Assembly (NCBI GenBank): GCA_965194375.1
Contig: OZ239428.1
DNA from: Tabrizicola_A aquatica
Lineage (GTDB): Bacteria > Pseudomonadota > Alphaproteobacteria > Rhodobacterales > Rhodobacteraceae
Length of the DNA stretch: 64,000 nt
Direction: 5' to 3' (one strand)
The notes under the pieces are model-generated. The model saw only the letters and a program-made list of their open reading frames with translations. It searched no databases and had not been told where the DNA came from. Shown one piece after another: positions 17,023 to 25,212 of the stretch (position 1 is its first letter; each line of letters opens with the position of its first letter). Both the position numbers and the translations under genes were made by a program.

Positions 17023-18255
17023 TTACAGCACAAGGTCCAAAGCCGCGATCAGGCGGCTGACGTCCTCGGCACTGGTGTAATGCGCCGCCGACATCCGAAG
17101 GACACCCTTTTCGCGGTCAATGCCCAGCGCCGCCAAAGGCCGCACGGCATAGAAATCGCCCGCCCAGCAGGCAATGCCGTTGCGACCCAGCTCTTCCGAC
17201 ACCGGAACCGCAGCGCGGTCCAGTTCCACCGCCACGGTCGGCGCGCGCTTACCCGCATCGCGCGGGCCCAACAGCCGAACATCGTTGCGCCCCGCAAGAT
17301 AGTCCAGCAAGGGCGCAATCACCGCCACTTCTTGGGCGCGCATCAGGTCATGCACGGCGCTGTTGCGGCTGGCGGCATCACCACCAATGCCATGGGCGGC
17401 GGCAACGGCATCGACATAATCCGCCATGCCCGCACAGGCGGCAATCTGCGCGTGATCCGGCCCGGCAGGGGTGTGCCGCTTGTACAGCGTAGCTTGGTTG
17501 AAGAAATGCGCCTGCCCCGGCAGTTCCATCCCAAAGGCCTCGCGCAGGACCATGATGCCTTGGTGCGGGCCAAAGGTTTTGTAGGCCGAGAACAGATACA
17601 CATCGCAGCCCAAGGCGGTGACATTGGGAAAGCCATGCGGGGCATAGCTGACGCCGTCGACCACCGTGCGCGCGCCCGCCGCGCGGGTGATCTCGCAGAT
17701 CGCCGCCACGTCGTTGATCTCGGCAATCACGTTTGAACAATGCGGAAAGGCCACCAGTTTCACGCGGCCATCGGCGAGAAGCTTTTGAAGATCGGCCGGA
17801 TCAAGGCTGCCGGTCGCCGGGTCAAGCTGCCATTCGCGCACCTCGATCCCCTCATCGGCCAGACGCCGCCAGACACCCGAATTAGCCTCATGGTCCTGAT
17901 TGGTCACCACAATCGCCCCATCGGTGCCGCGCAGCCACTGCCGCACCGCTTGGGCCAGCACATAGGTGTTGGCACTGGTCGAGGGGCCAAAGCTGACCTC
18001 TTCGCGCTTGACGCCCATCATCGCCCCAAGCCGCGTGCGCGCCTCATCCATTTCCGCCCCGCCTGCCTGCGCCCCCGGATAAGGGCCATAGGGCTGCACC
18101 TTGCGGTCGGTGTAGAACCGGTGCAACCGGTCCACCACTTGCGCGCAAGGGTATGACCCGCCAGCGTTTTCAAAAAACGCATGGCTCGACAACACGGGCG
18201 AGGCAAAGGCCGGAAACTGGCTGCGGACAAAATCAAGGTTCAGCGGGCTGGTCAT
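17023..18255 (-). CDS. Cysteine-desulfurase-like class V aminotransferase
   Basis: The 410-residue PLP protein matches the cysteine desulfurase-like VC1184-type subfamily. It begins with RSQFPAF and FFENAGGSYPC, has DGVSYAPHGFPNV around the PLP Asp, and the Schiff-base lysine in LFSAYKTFGPHQG. Many members lack proven desulfurase activity. No Fe-S, thiouridine or molybdenum-cofactor genes lie next to it. It is flanked by photolyase (same strand, 167 bp away) and a divergent solute-binding protein. Substrate unknown. Confidence 0.85.
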   Translation of the reverse strand: MTSPLNLDFVRSQFPAFASPVLSSHAFFENAGGSYPCAQVVDRLHRFYTDRKVQPYGPYPGAQAGGAEMDEARTRLGAMMGVKREEVSFGPSTSANTYVLAQAVRQWLRGTDGAIVVTNQDHEANSGVWRRLADEGIEVREWQLDPATGSLDPADLQKLLADGRVKLVAFPHCSNVIAEINDVAAICEITRAAGARTVVDGVSYAPHGFPNVTALGCDVYLFSAYKTFGPHQGIMVLREAFGMELPGQAHFFNQATLYKRHTPAGPDHAQIAACAGMADYVDAVAAAHGIGGDAASRNSAVHDLMRAQEVAVIAPLLDYLAGRNDVRLLGPRDAGKRAPTVAVELDRAAVPVSEELGRNGIACWAGDFYAVRPLAALGIDREKGVLRMSAAHYTSAEDVSRLIAALDLVL

Positions 18256-18617
18256 CAAGGTGTCCTGTCGATCTGGTTTGAACGGGAACGAGGGCAGCCG
18301 CCCCCGTGGCAGGTCTTCCCGCCAAGCCCGCACAGCCCGTTTGGGGCCAAGGGGCAGACCTTGTTACGCTGTCGCGCGGCCAAGGATCACGAAAATGCTA
18401 TGCGGCGTCCGCACGAAGGTAAAGCCCGCCCGTGCCCAAAAACCGGGCAAACTCGGCGCTTTTTGCGCCGCAAATGGGGTTCTGCCCTTGCATCCTACAA
18501 AATCACACGCATCTCTAGGGGGCTTGAGCCTGACAAGACCAGCCGCTAGCGTCCTGTCATCGTTTGACACCTTCTTCCGGGCAACGACCCCGCCGACACC
18601 AACAGCAGAGGACCCGC
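18256..18617. other. 362-bp divergent intergenic region, no gene seen
   Basis: This region separates the class V aminotransferase from the solute-binding protein gene. I found no convincing reading frame with a ribosome-binding site. It holds a weak promoter-like pair for the rightward gene at 18524-18552 and a GC-rich stretch at 18430-18480 with short inverted repeats (GGCGC/GCGCC). Confidence 0.5.
18524..18552 (+). promoter_or_regulatory. Possible promoter of the solute-binding protein gene
   Basis: TTGAGC (18524-18529), 17-bp spacer, TAGCGT (18547-18552), 65 bp upstream of the start codon. The match to sigma-70 is moderate only. Confidence 0.3.
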
Positions 18618-19670
18618 ATGAAAAAACTGTCCCGACTTCTTCTTTCGACCGCGACCGTGATTGGCTTTGCTTCGATGGCCTCGGCCGCCGATCCGGAGCT
18701 GACCGTGTTTGATTGGGCTGGATTTGAAAACCAAGCCCTGATCGAAGGCTATGTCGCCAAGCATGGCCAGATGCCGACCTATGCCTTCTTCGCCGATGAC
18801 GACGAAGCCTTCCAGAAAATGTCCTCGGGCTTCAAGGCCGATGTGGCGCACCCCTGCTCGCAGATGGTGTCCAAGTATCGCGACGCAGGCCTGATTGAGC
18901 CTTGGGATGTCAGCCGGATTCCGGAATACGGCAACATCGCAGCGCGCTTTAAGGATTCCAAGATTTTCGCCGATGATGGCGGCGTCTGGTACATCCCGAC
19001 CGATTACGCCTACACCGCGATTGCGTGGAACACGACCGAGGTCCCTGAGGCCGATGTTGCCTCGCTCAACGTGTTCAAGGACCCGAAATACGCGGGCCGC
19101 ATCTCGCTGCCCGACAACACCGACGACGTCTGGGCGCTGGCGCTTCTGGCGACCGGTGTGACCGATTGGACCTCGATCACCGACGAGCAGTTCGCCGCTG
19201 CCGCGGCTTGGCTGCGTGAAGTGCACCCCAATGTGCGCGCCTATTGGTCCGACCCGTCGGAACTGTCGCAGCTGATGGCGTCGGGCGAAGTTCTGCTGGC
19301 GTGGTCGTGGAACGACTCGATCGCGTTGATGCGGGCTGAAAACTTCCCCGTTGGCTTCCAGCGCACGGCAGCCGAAGGTGCCACGACCTGGTTCTGCGGC
19401 TATGTGAACTTCAAGGACGCGCCGGGCAGCGAAGACAAGGCCTATGACTTCATCAACGCTTGGCTTGAGCATGGCTCGGCCAAGGGCCTGCTGGAAAACT
19501 TCGGCTACGCCCACAGCAATGATGCCGCGATGACCTCGATCACCGCAGAAGAACTCGCGGCGGCCGATGTTAGCCCGGTGGACGGCACCCTTCTGGCCCA
19601 GACGCCGATCGACCACGGCATGCGCGAGAAGATGCTGGAAGAGTTTGAGATGATCAAAACCGGCTTCTAA
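18618..19670 (+). CDS. PotD/PotF-type periplasmic solute-binding protein
   Basis: The 350-residue extracellular binding protein has a cleavable signal (cleavage near ASA-ADPEL, about residue 22) followed by LTVFDWAGFENQ, the start typical of spermidine/putrescine-class binding proteins. Asp/Glu and Trp residues that could hold a polyamine are present (WYIPTDYAYTAIAWN, WSWNDSIALM). A strong terminator follows 22 bp after the stop, so it is monocistronic and no permease or ATPase genes accompany it. It must work with a transporter encoded elsewhere. Confidence 0.87.
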   Translation: MKKLSRLLLSTATVIGFASMASAADPELTVFDWAGFENQALIEGYVAKHGQMPTYAFFADDDEAFQKMSSGFKADVAHPCSQMVSKYRDAGLIEPWDVSRIPEYGNIAARFKDSKIFADDGGVWYIPTDYAYTAIAWNTTEVPEADVASLNVFKDPKYAGRISLPDNTDDVWALALLATGVTDWTSITDEQFAAAAAWLREVHPNVRAYWSDPSELSQLMASGEVLLAWSWNDSIALMRAENFPVGFQRTAAEGATTWFCGYVNFKDAPGSEDKAYDFINAWLEHGSAKGLLENFGYAHSNDAAMTSITAEELAAADVSPVDGTLLAQTPIDHGMREKMLEEFEMIKTGF

Positions 19671-19692
19671 TCGCCGCAGCGCAAAGATCCTG

Positions 19693-19724
19693 AAACGCCC
19701 GCAAGCCCCGCTTGCGGGCGTTTT
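19693..19724 (+). terminator. Intrinsic terminator after the solute-binding protein
   Basis: A perfect 13-bp stem (AAACGCCCGCAAG, loop CCCCG, CTTGCGGGCGTTT) followed by a T ends the upstream transcript just before the ssrA promoter. Confidence 0.9.
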
Positions 19725-19739
19725 GCGTTTGGCCAGCCC

Positions 19740-19768
19740 TTGCGTGTCGAGCCCTGCCCTCTTATATC
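19740..19768 (+). promoter_or_regulatory. Predicted ssrA promoter
   Basis: TTGCGT (19740-19745), 17-bp spacer and TATATC (19763-19768) form a good sigma-70-like promoter, placing the transcription start near 19775, at the head of the tmRNA acceptor piece. Confidence 0.6.
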
Positions 19769-19774
19769 TTGACC

Positions 19775-20088
19775 TGTTCGGGGCTTGCTCCGGACTATGG
19801 TGATAAACGCACCTGTAATAAACGGCTCGGACCCGGGGGCGGTACCCGGCGGCTCCACCATCTCACCCGACATTGCGGGGGTTTGGGGCCGAAATAGGAT
19901 CGACGGACGTCTAAAGAGGCCAGCTTTTACCCGGTAGGCACCACCGTTATCGGACCACAAGTGTAGTTGCCAATGACAACCACGCTCCGATGGCTCTGGC
20001 TGCGTAAGCGGTCCGAACATCGAAACCTAAGCCCTTCCGCTTAGCCGCGTAAGGCGGGGCCCGCCGGAGCCTGGCAACAGAATCCGGC
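19775..20088 (+). ncRNA. ssrA: tmRNA, two-piece circularly permuted (alphaproteobacterial)
   Basis: tmRNA rescues stalled ribosomes and tags the nascent peptide for proteolysis. The acceptor piece comes first and ends in a genome-encoded CCA at 19858-19860. A spacer that must be excised follows, then the coding piece starting GGGGCCG at 19885. GGGGCCG pairs with CGGCTCC before the CCA, with a G-U at position 3, the alanine identity element. The tag frame at 19969-20007 reads ANDNHAPMALAA and stop. The 3' end is set at the stem GCCGGA/TCCGGC (20063-20088) and is approximate, as is the 5' end. Confidence 0.92.
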
Positions 20089-20255
20089 ACTTACCCCCCC
20101 TCACTGCGCAAAGGCTCCGGCGAGTTTCTCAATTGGGGGTGGAGCCTGGCAACAGAATCCTGGACCTTCCCCCCTCGCAGCGCAAAGGCTCCAGCGAATT
20201 CCAGCTTTTGGGGGCGGAGCGCGACCAAAGGCTCCGGCACTTTCCCACCTGCGGC
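20066..20255 (+). repeat. 75-bp tandem repeats behind ssrA, two and a half units
   Basis: Units start at 20066, 20141 and 20216, exactly 75 bp apart. The first two begin GGAGCCTGGCAACAGAATCC and share GCGCAAAGGCTCC further on; the third is degenerate and short. Each folds as a long stem: GCCGGAGCCT with AGGCTCCGGC in unit one (20063-20072 with 20112-20121), TGGAGCCT with AGGCTCCA in unit two, GGAGC with GCTCC in unit three. The stem bases change in a compensating way. The first unit begins inside the tmRNA 3' end, so the array looks like serial duplication of that end. Confidence 0.8.
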
Positions 20256-20353
20256 AGCATGACAGGCCGATTGGTCGCCCCGTCTTGTCGCCTTCCCCTT
20301 TCCTTCGAGAACGAATCCCCTATGCTGGCCGCGTCAAAGTTCAAGGGGCAAGC

Positions 20354-20806
20354 ATGGCACGGACCATCGATTACGGAAATCTGATGCACCGCGCGATGCG
20401 TGGGCTGATCCAGACCGTTCTCAAGGATGTGGCCGACAACGGCCTGCCCGGTGCCCATCATTTTTTCATCACCTTCGACACCACGGCTGAGGGCGTGGAA
20501 ATCGCCGACTGGCTGCGCGCGCGCTATCCGCAGGAAATGACCGTGGTGATCCAGCATTGGTTCGACAACATGGTCGTCACCGATGAGGGCTTCTCGATCA
20601 CGCTGAATTTCGGCAATCAGCCCGAACCGCTGATTATCCCCTTCGACTCACTGCGGACCTTTGTCGATCCTTCGGTGGAATTCGGCCTGCGTTTTGAAAC
20701 TCACGAGAGCGACGAAGACGACGCCGAGGATGAGCCCGAGGACGACCCCGAGCCGCCGCAGCACGATGCGCAGGTGGTCCGGCTGGACAAGTTCCGAAAG
20801 ACCTAG
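20354..20806 (+). CDS. sspB: SspB, ClpXP adaptor for ssrA-tagged proteins (alpha type)
   Basis: SspB binds the ssrA tag and tethers tagged substrates to ClpXP. The 150 residues have the alphaproteobacterial SspB core (YGNLMHRAMRGLI, GLPGAHHFFITF, YPQEMTVVIQHWF, the tag-groove region FGNQPEPLIIPFDSL, and FVDPSVEFGL) and an acidic linker (about 117-135). It ends in a short motif, AQVVRLDKFRK, likely the ClpX-docking tail. AAGGGG sits 5 nt before the ATG at 20354. It lies directly downstream of ssrA, whose tag it would read. Confidence 0.93.
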   Translation: MARTIDYGNLMHRAMRGLIQTVLKDVADNGLPGAHHFFITFDTTAEGVEIADWLRARYPQEMTVVIQHWFDNMVVTDEGFSITLNFGNQPEPLIIPFDSLRTFVDPSVEFGLRFETHESDEDDAEDEPEDDPEPPQHDAQVVRLDKFRKT

Positions 20807-20830
20807 ACAGCCTGGTCACGAGGATACGGT

Positions 20831-21640
20831 TTACCCTCGCAGCGCCCGTTTCCAATAAACCCCAACTCCGTCAATCTCATGAATTTCCAACGGCTCGGCA
20901 GGATGTTCGGCCGCAACGAAATCATGCACGGCCTGACGACATCCCGCAACCGCGTGATAGTCGTCAACAATCACATAGCCACCATCGCTGACCTTAGCAT
21001 AAAGCGCGCGCAGGGCGTCCATTGTGGATTCGTACATGTCGCCATCCAGACGCAGCACCGAAACCGCTGAAATGGGCGCGCCGGGCAAGGTGTCCTTAAA
21101 CCACCCTTTCAGAAACTGCACCTGATGGTCCAAAAGCCCATACCGACGGAAGTTGTCCTGCACCTGCTCCAGCCCGACAGCAAGCAGGTTGTTCTTGTAA
21201 TGCTTGTCGCCCTTGTCGGCGGCGTATTTTTTGACGTCCGGCGGCGGCAGGCCTTCAAAGCTGTCGCAGACCCAGACTTTGCGGGCGCTGTCGCTGTAAG
21301 CCCGCAGGATGCCGCGCGCCAGAATGCAGGCCCCACCGCGCCAGACTCCGGTTTCCACGAAGTCCCCCGGCACGCCGCGTCCGATCACATCGGTCAGGCA
21401 CTGGCGTAGGTTGTCCATCCGCTTGCGCCCAATCATCGAATGGGCAACAGACGGCCAATCAAGCCCGCTTTCCCGCTTGGTCGCGTCGAAGCCCTTGACC
21501 CGGTGCTTTTGCCCGGCCAGCGATTTCAGCACCTGCCACGGCTTCAGTGGCGCCATGCCCGGATCGTCGTAAATTGCGTTGATGATTGTATCTCGCAAAA
21601 GATCGAGATAGGCGTCCCGCAGAGTATCGATTTCGGTCAT
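20831..21640 (-). CDS. TylF/MycF-type O-methyltransferase family protein
   Basis: The 269 residues match the macrocin O-methyltransferase (TylF) family: GDFVETGVWRGGA (SAM motif), VWVCDSFEGLPPPD, RLDGDMYESTMDAL and VIVDDYHAVAGCRQAV with its metal-binding acidic residues. Family members methylate sugars in polyketides or cell-surface glycans. No sugar or polyketide genes are near, so the substrate is unknown. It converges on sspB (24 bp between stops) and is divergent from fumC. The upstream 21641-21741 region is AT-rich. Confidence 0.86.
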   Translation of the reverse strand: MTEIDTLRDAYLDLLRDTIINAIYDDPGMAPLKPWQVLKSLAGQKHRVKGFDATKRESGLDWPSVAHSMIGRKRMDNLRQCLTDVIGRGVPGDFVETGVWRGGACILARGILRAYSDSARKVWVCDSFEGLPPPDVKKYAADKGDKHYKNNLLAVGLEQVQDNFRRYGLLDHQVQFLKGWFKDTLPGAPISAVSVLRLDGDMYESTMDALRALYAKVSDGGYVIVDDYHAVAGCRQAVHDFVAAEHPAEPLEIHEIDGVGVYWKRALRG

Positions 21641-21741
21641 TTTTTGCTGCCCTTGATTGTCGCACATGCGATTCGATGTTTGTTTGCGCAATTCAAATCG
21701 CATAGCAGTGGCGCACATCCAAGTTAATCCGGGAAGACGCC

Positions 21742-23136
21742 ATGACAATTACCCGCACAGAAACCGACAGCTTTGGCCCGCTGGAGGTTCCCGCCGACAA
21801 ATACTGGGGCGCGCAGACCCAGCGGTCGATCATCAACTTCCCCATCGGCTGGGAGCGTCAGCCCGTCGCCATCATCCGCGCGCTGGGGGTCATCAAGAAG
21901 GCCTGCGCGCTGGTCAACGTGGCGCAAGGTGATCTGGATGCGGATCTGGGCAAGACCATCTCAGCGGCGGCCCAAGAGGTGATCGAGGGCAAGTTTGACG
22001 ACAACTTCCCGCTGGTGGTCTGGCAGACCGGATCGGGTACCCAATCCAACATGAACGCCAACGAGGTGATCTCCAACCGCGCCATCGAAATGCTGGGCGG
22101 GGTGATGGGATCGAAAAAGCCGGTCCATCCCAATGACCATGTGAACATGGGCCAATCCTCGAACGACACCTTCCCCACCGCGATGCATGTCGCCATCGGG
22201 ATGATGGCGCGCGATGTGCTGTTGCCGGGGCTGGAAAAGCTGCACCGCGCGCTGGCCGCGAAATCGGATGAGTTCAAAGACATCATCAAGATCGGCCGCA
22301 CCCATACGCAGGATGCAACGCCGCTGACCTTGGGGCAGGAATTCTCGGGCTATGCCAAACAGGTCGAGCGCGGGATCGAGCGGGTCAAGATGTGCCTGCC
22401 GCATATCTATGAATTGGCCCAAGGCGGCACCGCCGTGGGCACCGGCCTGAACACGCGCGTCGGCTTTGACACCCGCGTGGCCGCCGAAATCGCCAAGATC
22501 ACCAACCTGCCCTTCGTCACCGCCCCGAACAAGTTCGAAGCACTGGCAGCCCATGACGCCATGGTGATGTTCTCGGGTGCCTTGAAAACCGTGGCGGCGA
22601 GCCTGTTCAAGATCGCCAATGACCTGCGCCTTTTGGGCTCGGGCCCGCGCTCGGGCCTTGGTGAGTTGATCCTGCCAGAGAATGAACCGGGATCAAGCAT
22701 CATGCCGGGCAAGGTCAACCCGACACAAGCCGAGGCGCTGACCATGGTCTGCGCCCATGTCATGGGCAACGACGCCGCCGTGGGCTTTGCCGGATCGCAA
22801 GGCCACTTTGAATTGAACGTCTACAACCCGATGATGTCCTACAACGTCCTGCAATCCATGCAGCTTTTGGGTGACGCGGCCGGGTCTTTCACCGACAATA
22901 TGGTGGTCGGCACCCAAGCCAACACCGCGCGGATTGAAAAGCTGATGAAGGAATCGCTGATGCTGGTCACAGCGCTGGCCCCCACCATCGGCTATGACGC
23001 AGCGACCAAGGTGGCCAAGACCGCCCACAAGAACGGCACAACCTTGCGCGAAGAGGCGATTGCCTTGGGCTATGTCGATGGCGAAACCTTCGACCGCATC
23101 GTGCGGCCCGAAGACATGATCGGCCCCAAGGGCTGA
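21742..23136 (+). CDS. fumC: Class II fumarate hydratase
   Basis: FumC interconverts fumarate and malate in the citric acid cycle and needs no iron-sulfur cluster. The 464 residues have the superfamily signature GSSIMPGKVNP, the substrate-loop sequence GRTHTQDATPLTLGQE and TGSGTQSNMNANEV. GGGAAGACGCC precedes the ATG. Two small genes (DUF4169 and a ribbon-helix-helix protein) follow within 15 bp and are probably in the same operon. Confidence 0.96.
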   Translation: MTITRTETDSFGPLEVPADKYWGAQTQRSIINFPIGWERQPVAIIRALGVIKKACALVNVAQGDLDADLGKTISAAAQEVIEGKFDDNFPLVVWQTGSGTQSNMNANEVISNRAIEMLGGVMGSKKPVHPNDHVNMGQSSNDTFPTAMHVAIGMMARDVLLPGLEKLHRALAAKSDEFKDIIKIGRTHTQDATPLTLGQEFSGYAKQVERGIERVKMCLPHIYELAQGGTAVGTGLNTRVGFDTRVAAEIAKITNLPFVTAPNKFEALAAHDAMVMFSGALKTVAASLFKIANDLRLLGSGPRSGLGELILPENEPGSSIMPGKVNPTQAEALTMVCAHVMGNDAAVGFAGSQGHFELNVYNPMMSYNVLQSMQLLGDAAGSFTDNMVVGTQANTARIEKLMKESLMLVTALAPTIGYDAATKVAKTAHKNGTTLREEAIALGYVDGETFDRIVRPEDMIGPKG

Positions 23137-23151
23137 TTTCAGGGGGCTGGC

Positions 23152-23325
23152 ATGGCCAAGATCGTCAACCTTCGCGCGGCCCGCAAGGCCAAAGAGCGGG
23201 AAACATCCCGCGCGACGGGCGATCAGAACGCCGCGAAGTTCGGTCGGACCAAGGCTGCGAAAGATCTTGAAAAAGCCCGGGCCGAAAAGGCCCGGCGCGA
23301 TCTTGACGGGCACGCGCGCGAATGA
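23152..23325 (+). CDS. DUF4169 family small basic protein
   Basis: This 57-residue Lys/Arg/Ala-rich protein (starts MAKIVNLRAARKAKERE, ends KARRDLDGHARE) matches the DUF4169 family found behind fumC in Rhodobacteraceae. It is predicted to be helical and charged, with no enzyme motif. AGGGGG lies 5 nt before the ATG. Its stop overlaps the start of the next gene (ATGA), so the two are translationally coupled. Function unknown. Confidence 0.85.
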   Translation: MAKIVNLRAARKAKERETSRATGDQNAAKFGRTKAAKDLEKARAEKARRDLDGHARE

Positions 23326-23540
23326 CCGGGCGGCCCGTCAAACACTCGCTCACCCTCAAGGGCCACCGGACCAGCGTCTCGTTGGAGGCCGAGTTTTGGG
23401 AGGCGTTTCAAAGCCTTGCCCGCGCACGGGGACTGTCGCTGAATGAGCTGGCCGCCGAAGTGGATGCGGGGCGAAGCGGCGATGTGGGACTGGCTTCGGC
23501 CATTCGGGTTTGGGTTTTGCGGGCTTTAACGGCGCGTTAA
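23322..23540 (+). CDS. Ribbon-helix-helix domain protein
   Basis: The 72-residue protein contains a ribbon-helix-helix fold of the RHH_4 type: strand KHSLTLKGHRTSVSLE, then helices around EFWEAFQSLARARGLSLNELAAEVD. Such proteins usually bind DNA as dimers, but family members behind fumC have no known target. It overlaps DUF4169 by 4 nt. Confidence 0.85.
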   Translation: MTGRPVKHSLTLKGHRTSVSLEAEFWEAFQSLARARGLSLNELAAEVDAGRSGDVGLASAIRVWVLRALTAR

Positions 23541-23576
23541 CGGTGTATCGGCAACACTTGATGCAGGAGGTGTGCC

Positions 23577-23807
23577 ATGAAGGATTTGCCTGCACCCATT
23601 ACGCCAGATCGCTGGATCATTCAGTTGTTCAGTGCCCGCGCCGCCGCCGAAGGTGGAATACTGCGCCGATCTGTTGAGGATGTAGAACGCTTGGTTGGGC
23701 GCCAGCGCTTTTGCTTTGAAGTGCGCCGACGTGGATTTCGTGCTGTGGAAAACGCCGGGCAATTCGTGATCTTCTGCAACCGTGATGCCATTTCCATCGT
23801 TGTCTGA
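23577..23807 (+). CDS. Small hypothetical protein
   Basis: The 76 residues start MKDLPAPITPDRWIIQLFSARAA behind a near-perfect Shine-Dalgarno (CAGGAGGT, 5 nt before the ATG), which argues strongly for translation. It is basic in the middle (VRRRGFRAVENAGQF) with no transmembrane segment. I recall similar small proteins in Rhodobacteraceae but cannot name a function. A double hairpin begins 3 bp past the stop. Confidence 0.7.
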   Translation: MKDLPAPITPDRWIIQLFSARAAAEGGILRRSVEDVERLVGRQRFCFEVRRRGFRAVENAGQFVIFCNRDAISIVV

Positions 23808-23809
23808 AA

Positions 23810-23854
23810 GCAAATTTCTTCGAAGAAATTTGCAAGAGTTTTCGAAAACTCTTG
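23810..23854. repeat. Double palindrome, shared with 35871-35915
   Basis: Two perfect palindromes lie back to back: 23810-23833 (24 bp, core TTTCTTCGAAGAAA) and 23833-23854 (22 bp, core GTTTTCGAAAAC). AT-rich against a GC-rich background. The position between the convergent 76-residue gene and the P450 gene suggests a bidirectional terminator, but the first palindrome recurs almost exactly at 35871-35892, so it is also a dispersed repeat. Confidence 0.8.
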
Positions 23855-23859
23855 CTGTT

Positions 23860-25212
23860 TCAACCGAGCAAGCGTCGCGACAGGTCCAACCATATCCCAT
23901 CCTTCGCCCGCACCGTCAGATGCGCCACCGGCACCGGATCGCGCCCTTCGATACGCGCAAACTGCCAATCCCGGACCAGCATTGCCAAAAGAAGCGGCCC
24001 TTCCACCATGGCGAACCCAGCCCCTGTGCAGACCCGTGGTCCGGTCGAAAACGGCAGATAGGCATCACGCGCGCAGGCGCGGTTCTCCTCGGTTTGCCAG
24101 CGGTCGGGATCAAAGGCGTCAGAGTTCGGCCAGATCCGTTCATGGCGGTGCAGATGCCATGGCGACAGCACCATCTGCGCACCCGGGGCCACCTTGCGAT
24201 CACGCATCGTTTCAGGACAGCGGTTTTCGCGCACCATCATCGGCACCGGCGGGTAAAGCCGCAGCACCTCACGAAACACATCTCGGGTGTATCTCAGCTT
24301 TGAAAGCTCTGCAAAATCAGGCGCTTGGCCAAGGCTCACCGCTTCGGCTGCTACCCGATCCTGCACCTGCGGATAAAGCGCCAAGAGATAAAGCGCCCAA
24401 GACAAGGCCGAGGCGCTGGTTTCATGGCCCGCAAGGAAGAAGATCGCCACCTGATCGATCATTTCTTCCGTCGTGAACGTCTCACCAGATTCAGGGTCGC
24501 GCGTCGTCATAATCTTTGTGGCCAAATCATCCGGCGCGGTGCCTGCGGCAATCGCCTCAGCGCGCGCCTCGCACAGCCGCGCGATCAGCCCCCGGATCAC
24601 CCCCGCGGACCGCCGGGTCGCCGGTTTGTGAAACCGTGGCATCCAGCCGGGCAAGGGCAAAAAGGCCGCAAGGTTCAAAAGCGGCTGCGTGCGCTGATAG
24701 GTGCGAAACTCCCGAAACATCGCCGAGGCGATCTCGTGTTCGATGGGAATGGAAAACAGCGTGCGAAAGATCACATCGGCCGCCGCGTGGCTCATGTCCT
24801 CTTCGATTTCGGTCACACCGGGCGACATGCGCGTCGCGCTTGCCGCCCCGGCCGCCACCATGGCCGGAAAGGTGTCGCGCAATCGGCCCCCCTCAAAAGC
24901 CGGATCGATGATCCGGCGCTGACGCTTCCAGACCTCACCATTGGTGACAAAAACCGAATTGCCCAAAAGCGGGCTCAGCCCCTCGCGGATGCGGTTGGAC
25001 TTCGGGAAATCCTCCGGCCGTTCTGACAGGATCCGCGCCACAAGTGCGGGGTCGTTGCACAGATAGCTGCGAAAGAATGGCGTGCGAAACTCGGCCATCC
25101 AAGCCCGGTAAAGCCGGGCGGGCTGCGAGGACAGGATGTCTTGACGAAAGAGCCGCAGATGCTGCCAAAAACCAGCCTTGTCCGGACGGGCCTGTGGCTT
25201 GGGCGGGATCAT
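23860..25212 (-). CDS. Cytochrome P450
   Basis: This haem-thiolate monooxygenase has 450 residues and no membrane anchor. The I-helix oxygen motif AGHETSAS is near 262, the K-helix EVLR follows, and the haem ligand lies in FSTGPRVCTGAGFAM (Cys about 395). The start at 25212 overlaps the upstream gene's stop (ATGA), so the two are translationally coupled. No ferredoxin or reductase gene is nearby. Substrate unknown; the sequence resembles the bacterial P450s related to fatty-acid/xenobiotic families. Confidence 0.92.
   Translation of the reverse strand: MIPPKPQARPDKAGFWQHLRLFRQDILSSQPARLYRAWMAEFRTPFFRSYLCNDPALVARILSERPEDFPKSNRIREGLSPLLGNSVFVTNGEVWKRQRRIIDPAFEGGRLRDTFPAMVAAGAASATRMSPGVTEIEEDMSHAAADVIFRTLFSIPIEHEIASAMFREFRTYQRTQPLLNLAAFLPLPGWMPRFHKPATRRSAGVIRGLIARLCEARAEAIAAGTAPDDLATKIMTTRDPESGETFTTEEMIDQVAIFFLAGHETSASALSWALYLLALYPQVQDRVAAEAVSLGQAPDFAELSKLRYTRDVFREVLRLYPPVPMMVRENRCPETMRDRKVAPGAQMVLSPWHLHRHERIWPNSDAFDPDRWQTEENRACARDAYLPFSTGPRVCTGAGFAMVEGPLLLAMLVRDWQFARIEGRDPVPVAHLTVRAKDGIWLDLSRRLLG

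Noticed and set aside
18364..18570. A 68-codon minus-strand frame in the gap before the solute-binding protein gene
   Set aside because: No clear Shine-Dalgarno, overlaps the likely promoter, and no recognisable motif; left out as a chance frame.
20089..20353. A protein-coding gene in the tmRNA-sspB gap
   Set aside because: The open frames there run through the 75-bp RNA-like repeats, lack ribosome-binding sites and show no family match.
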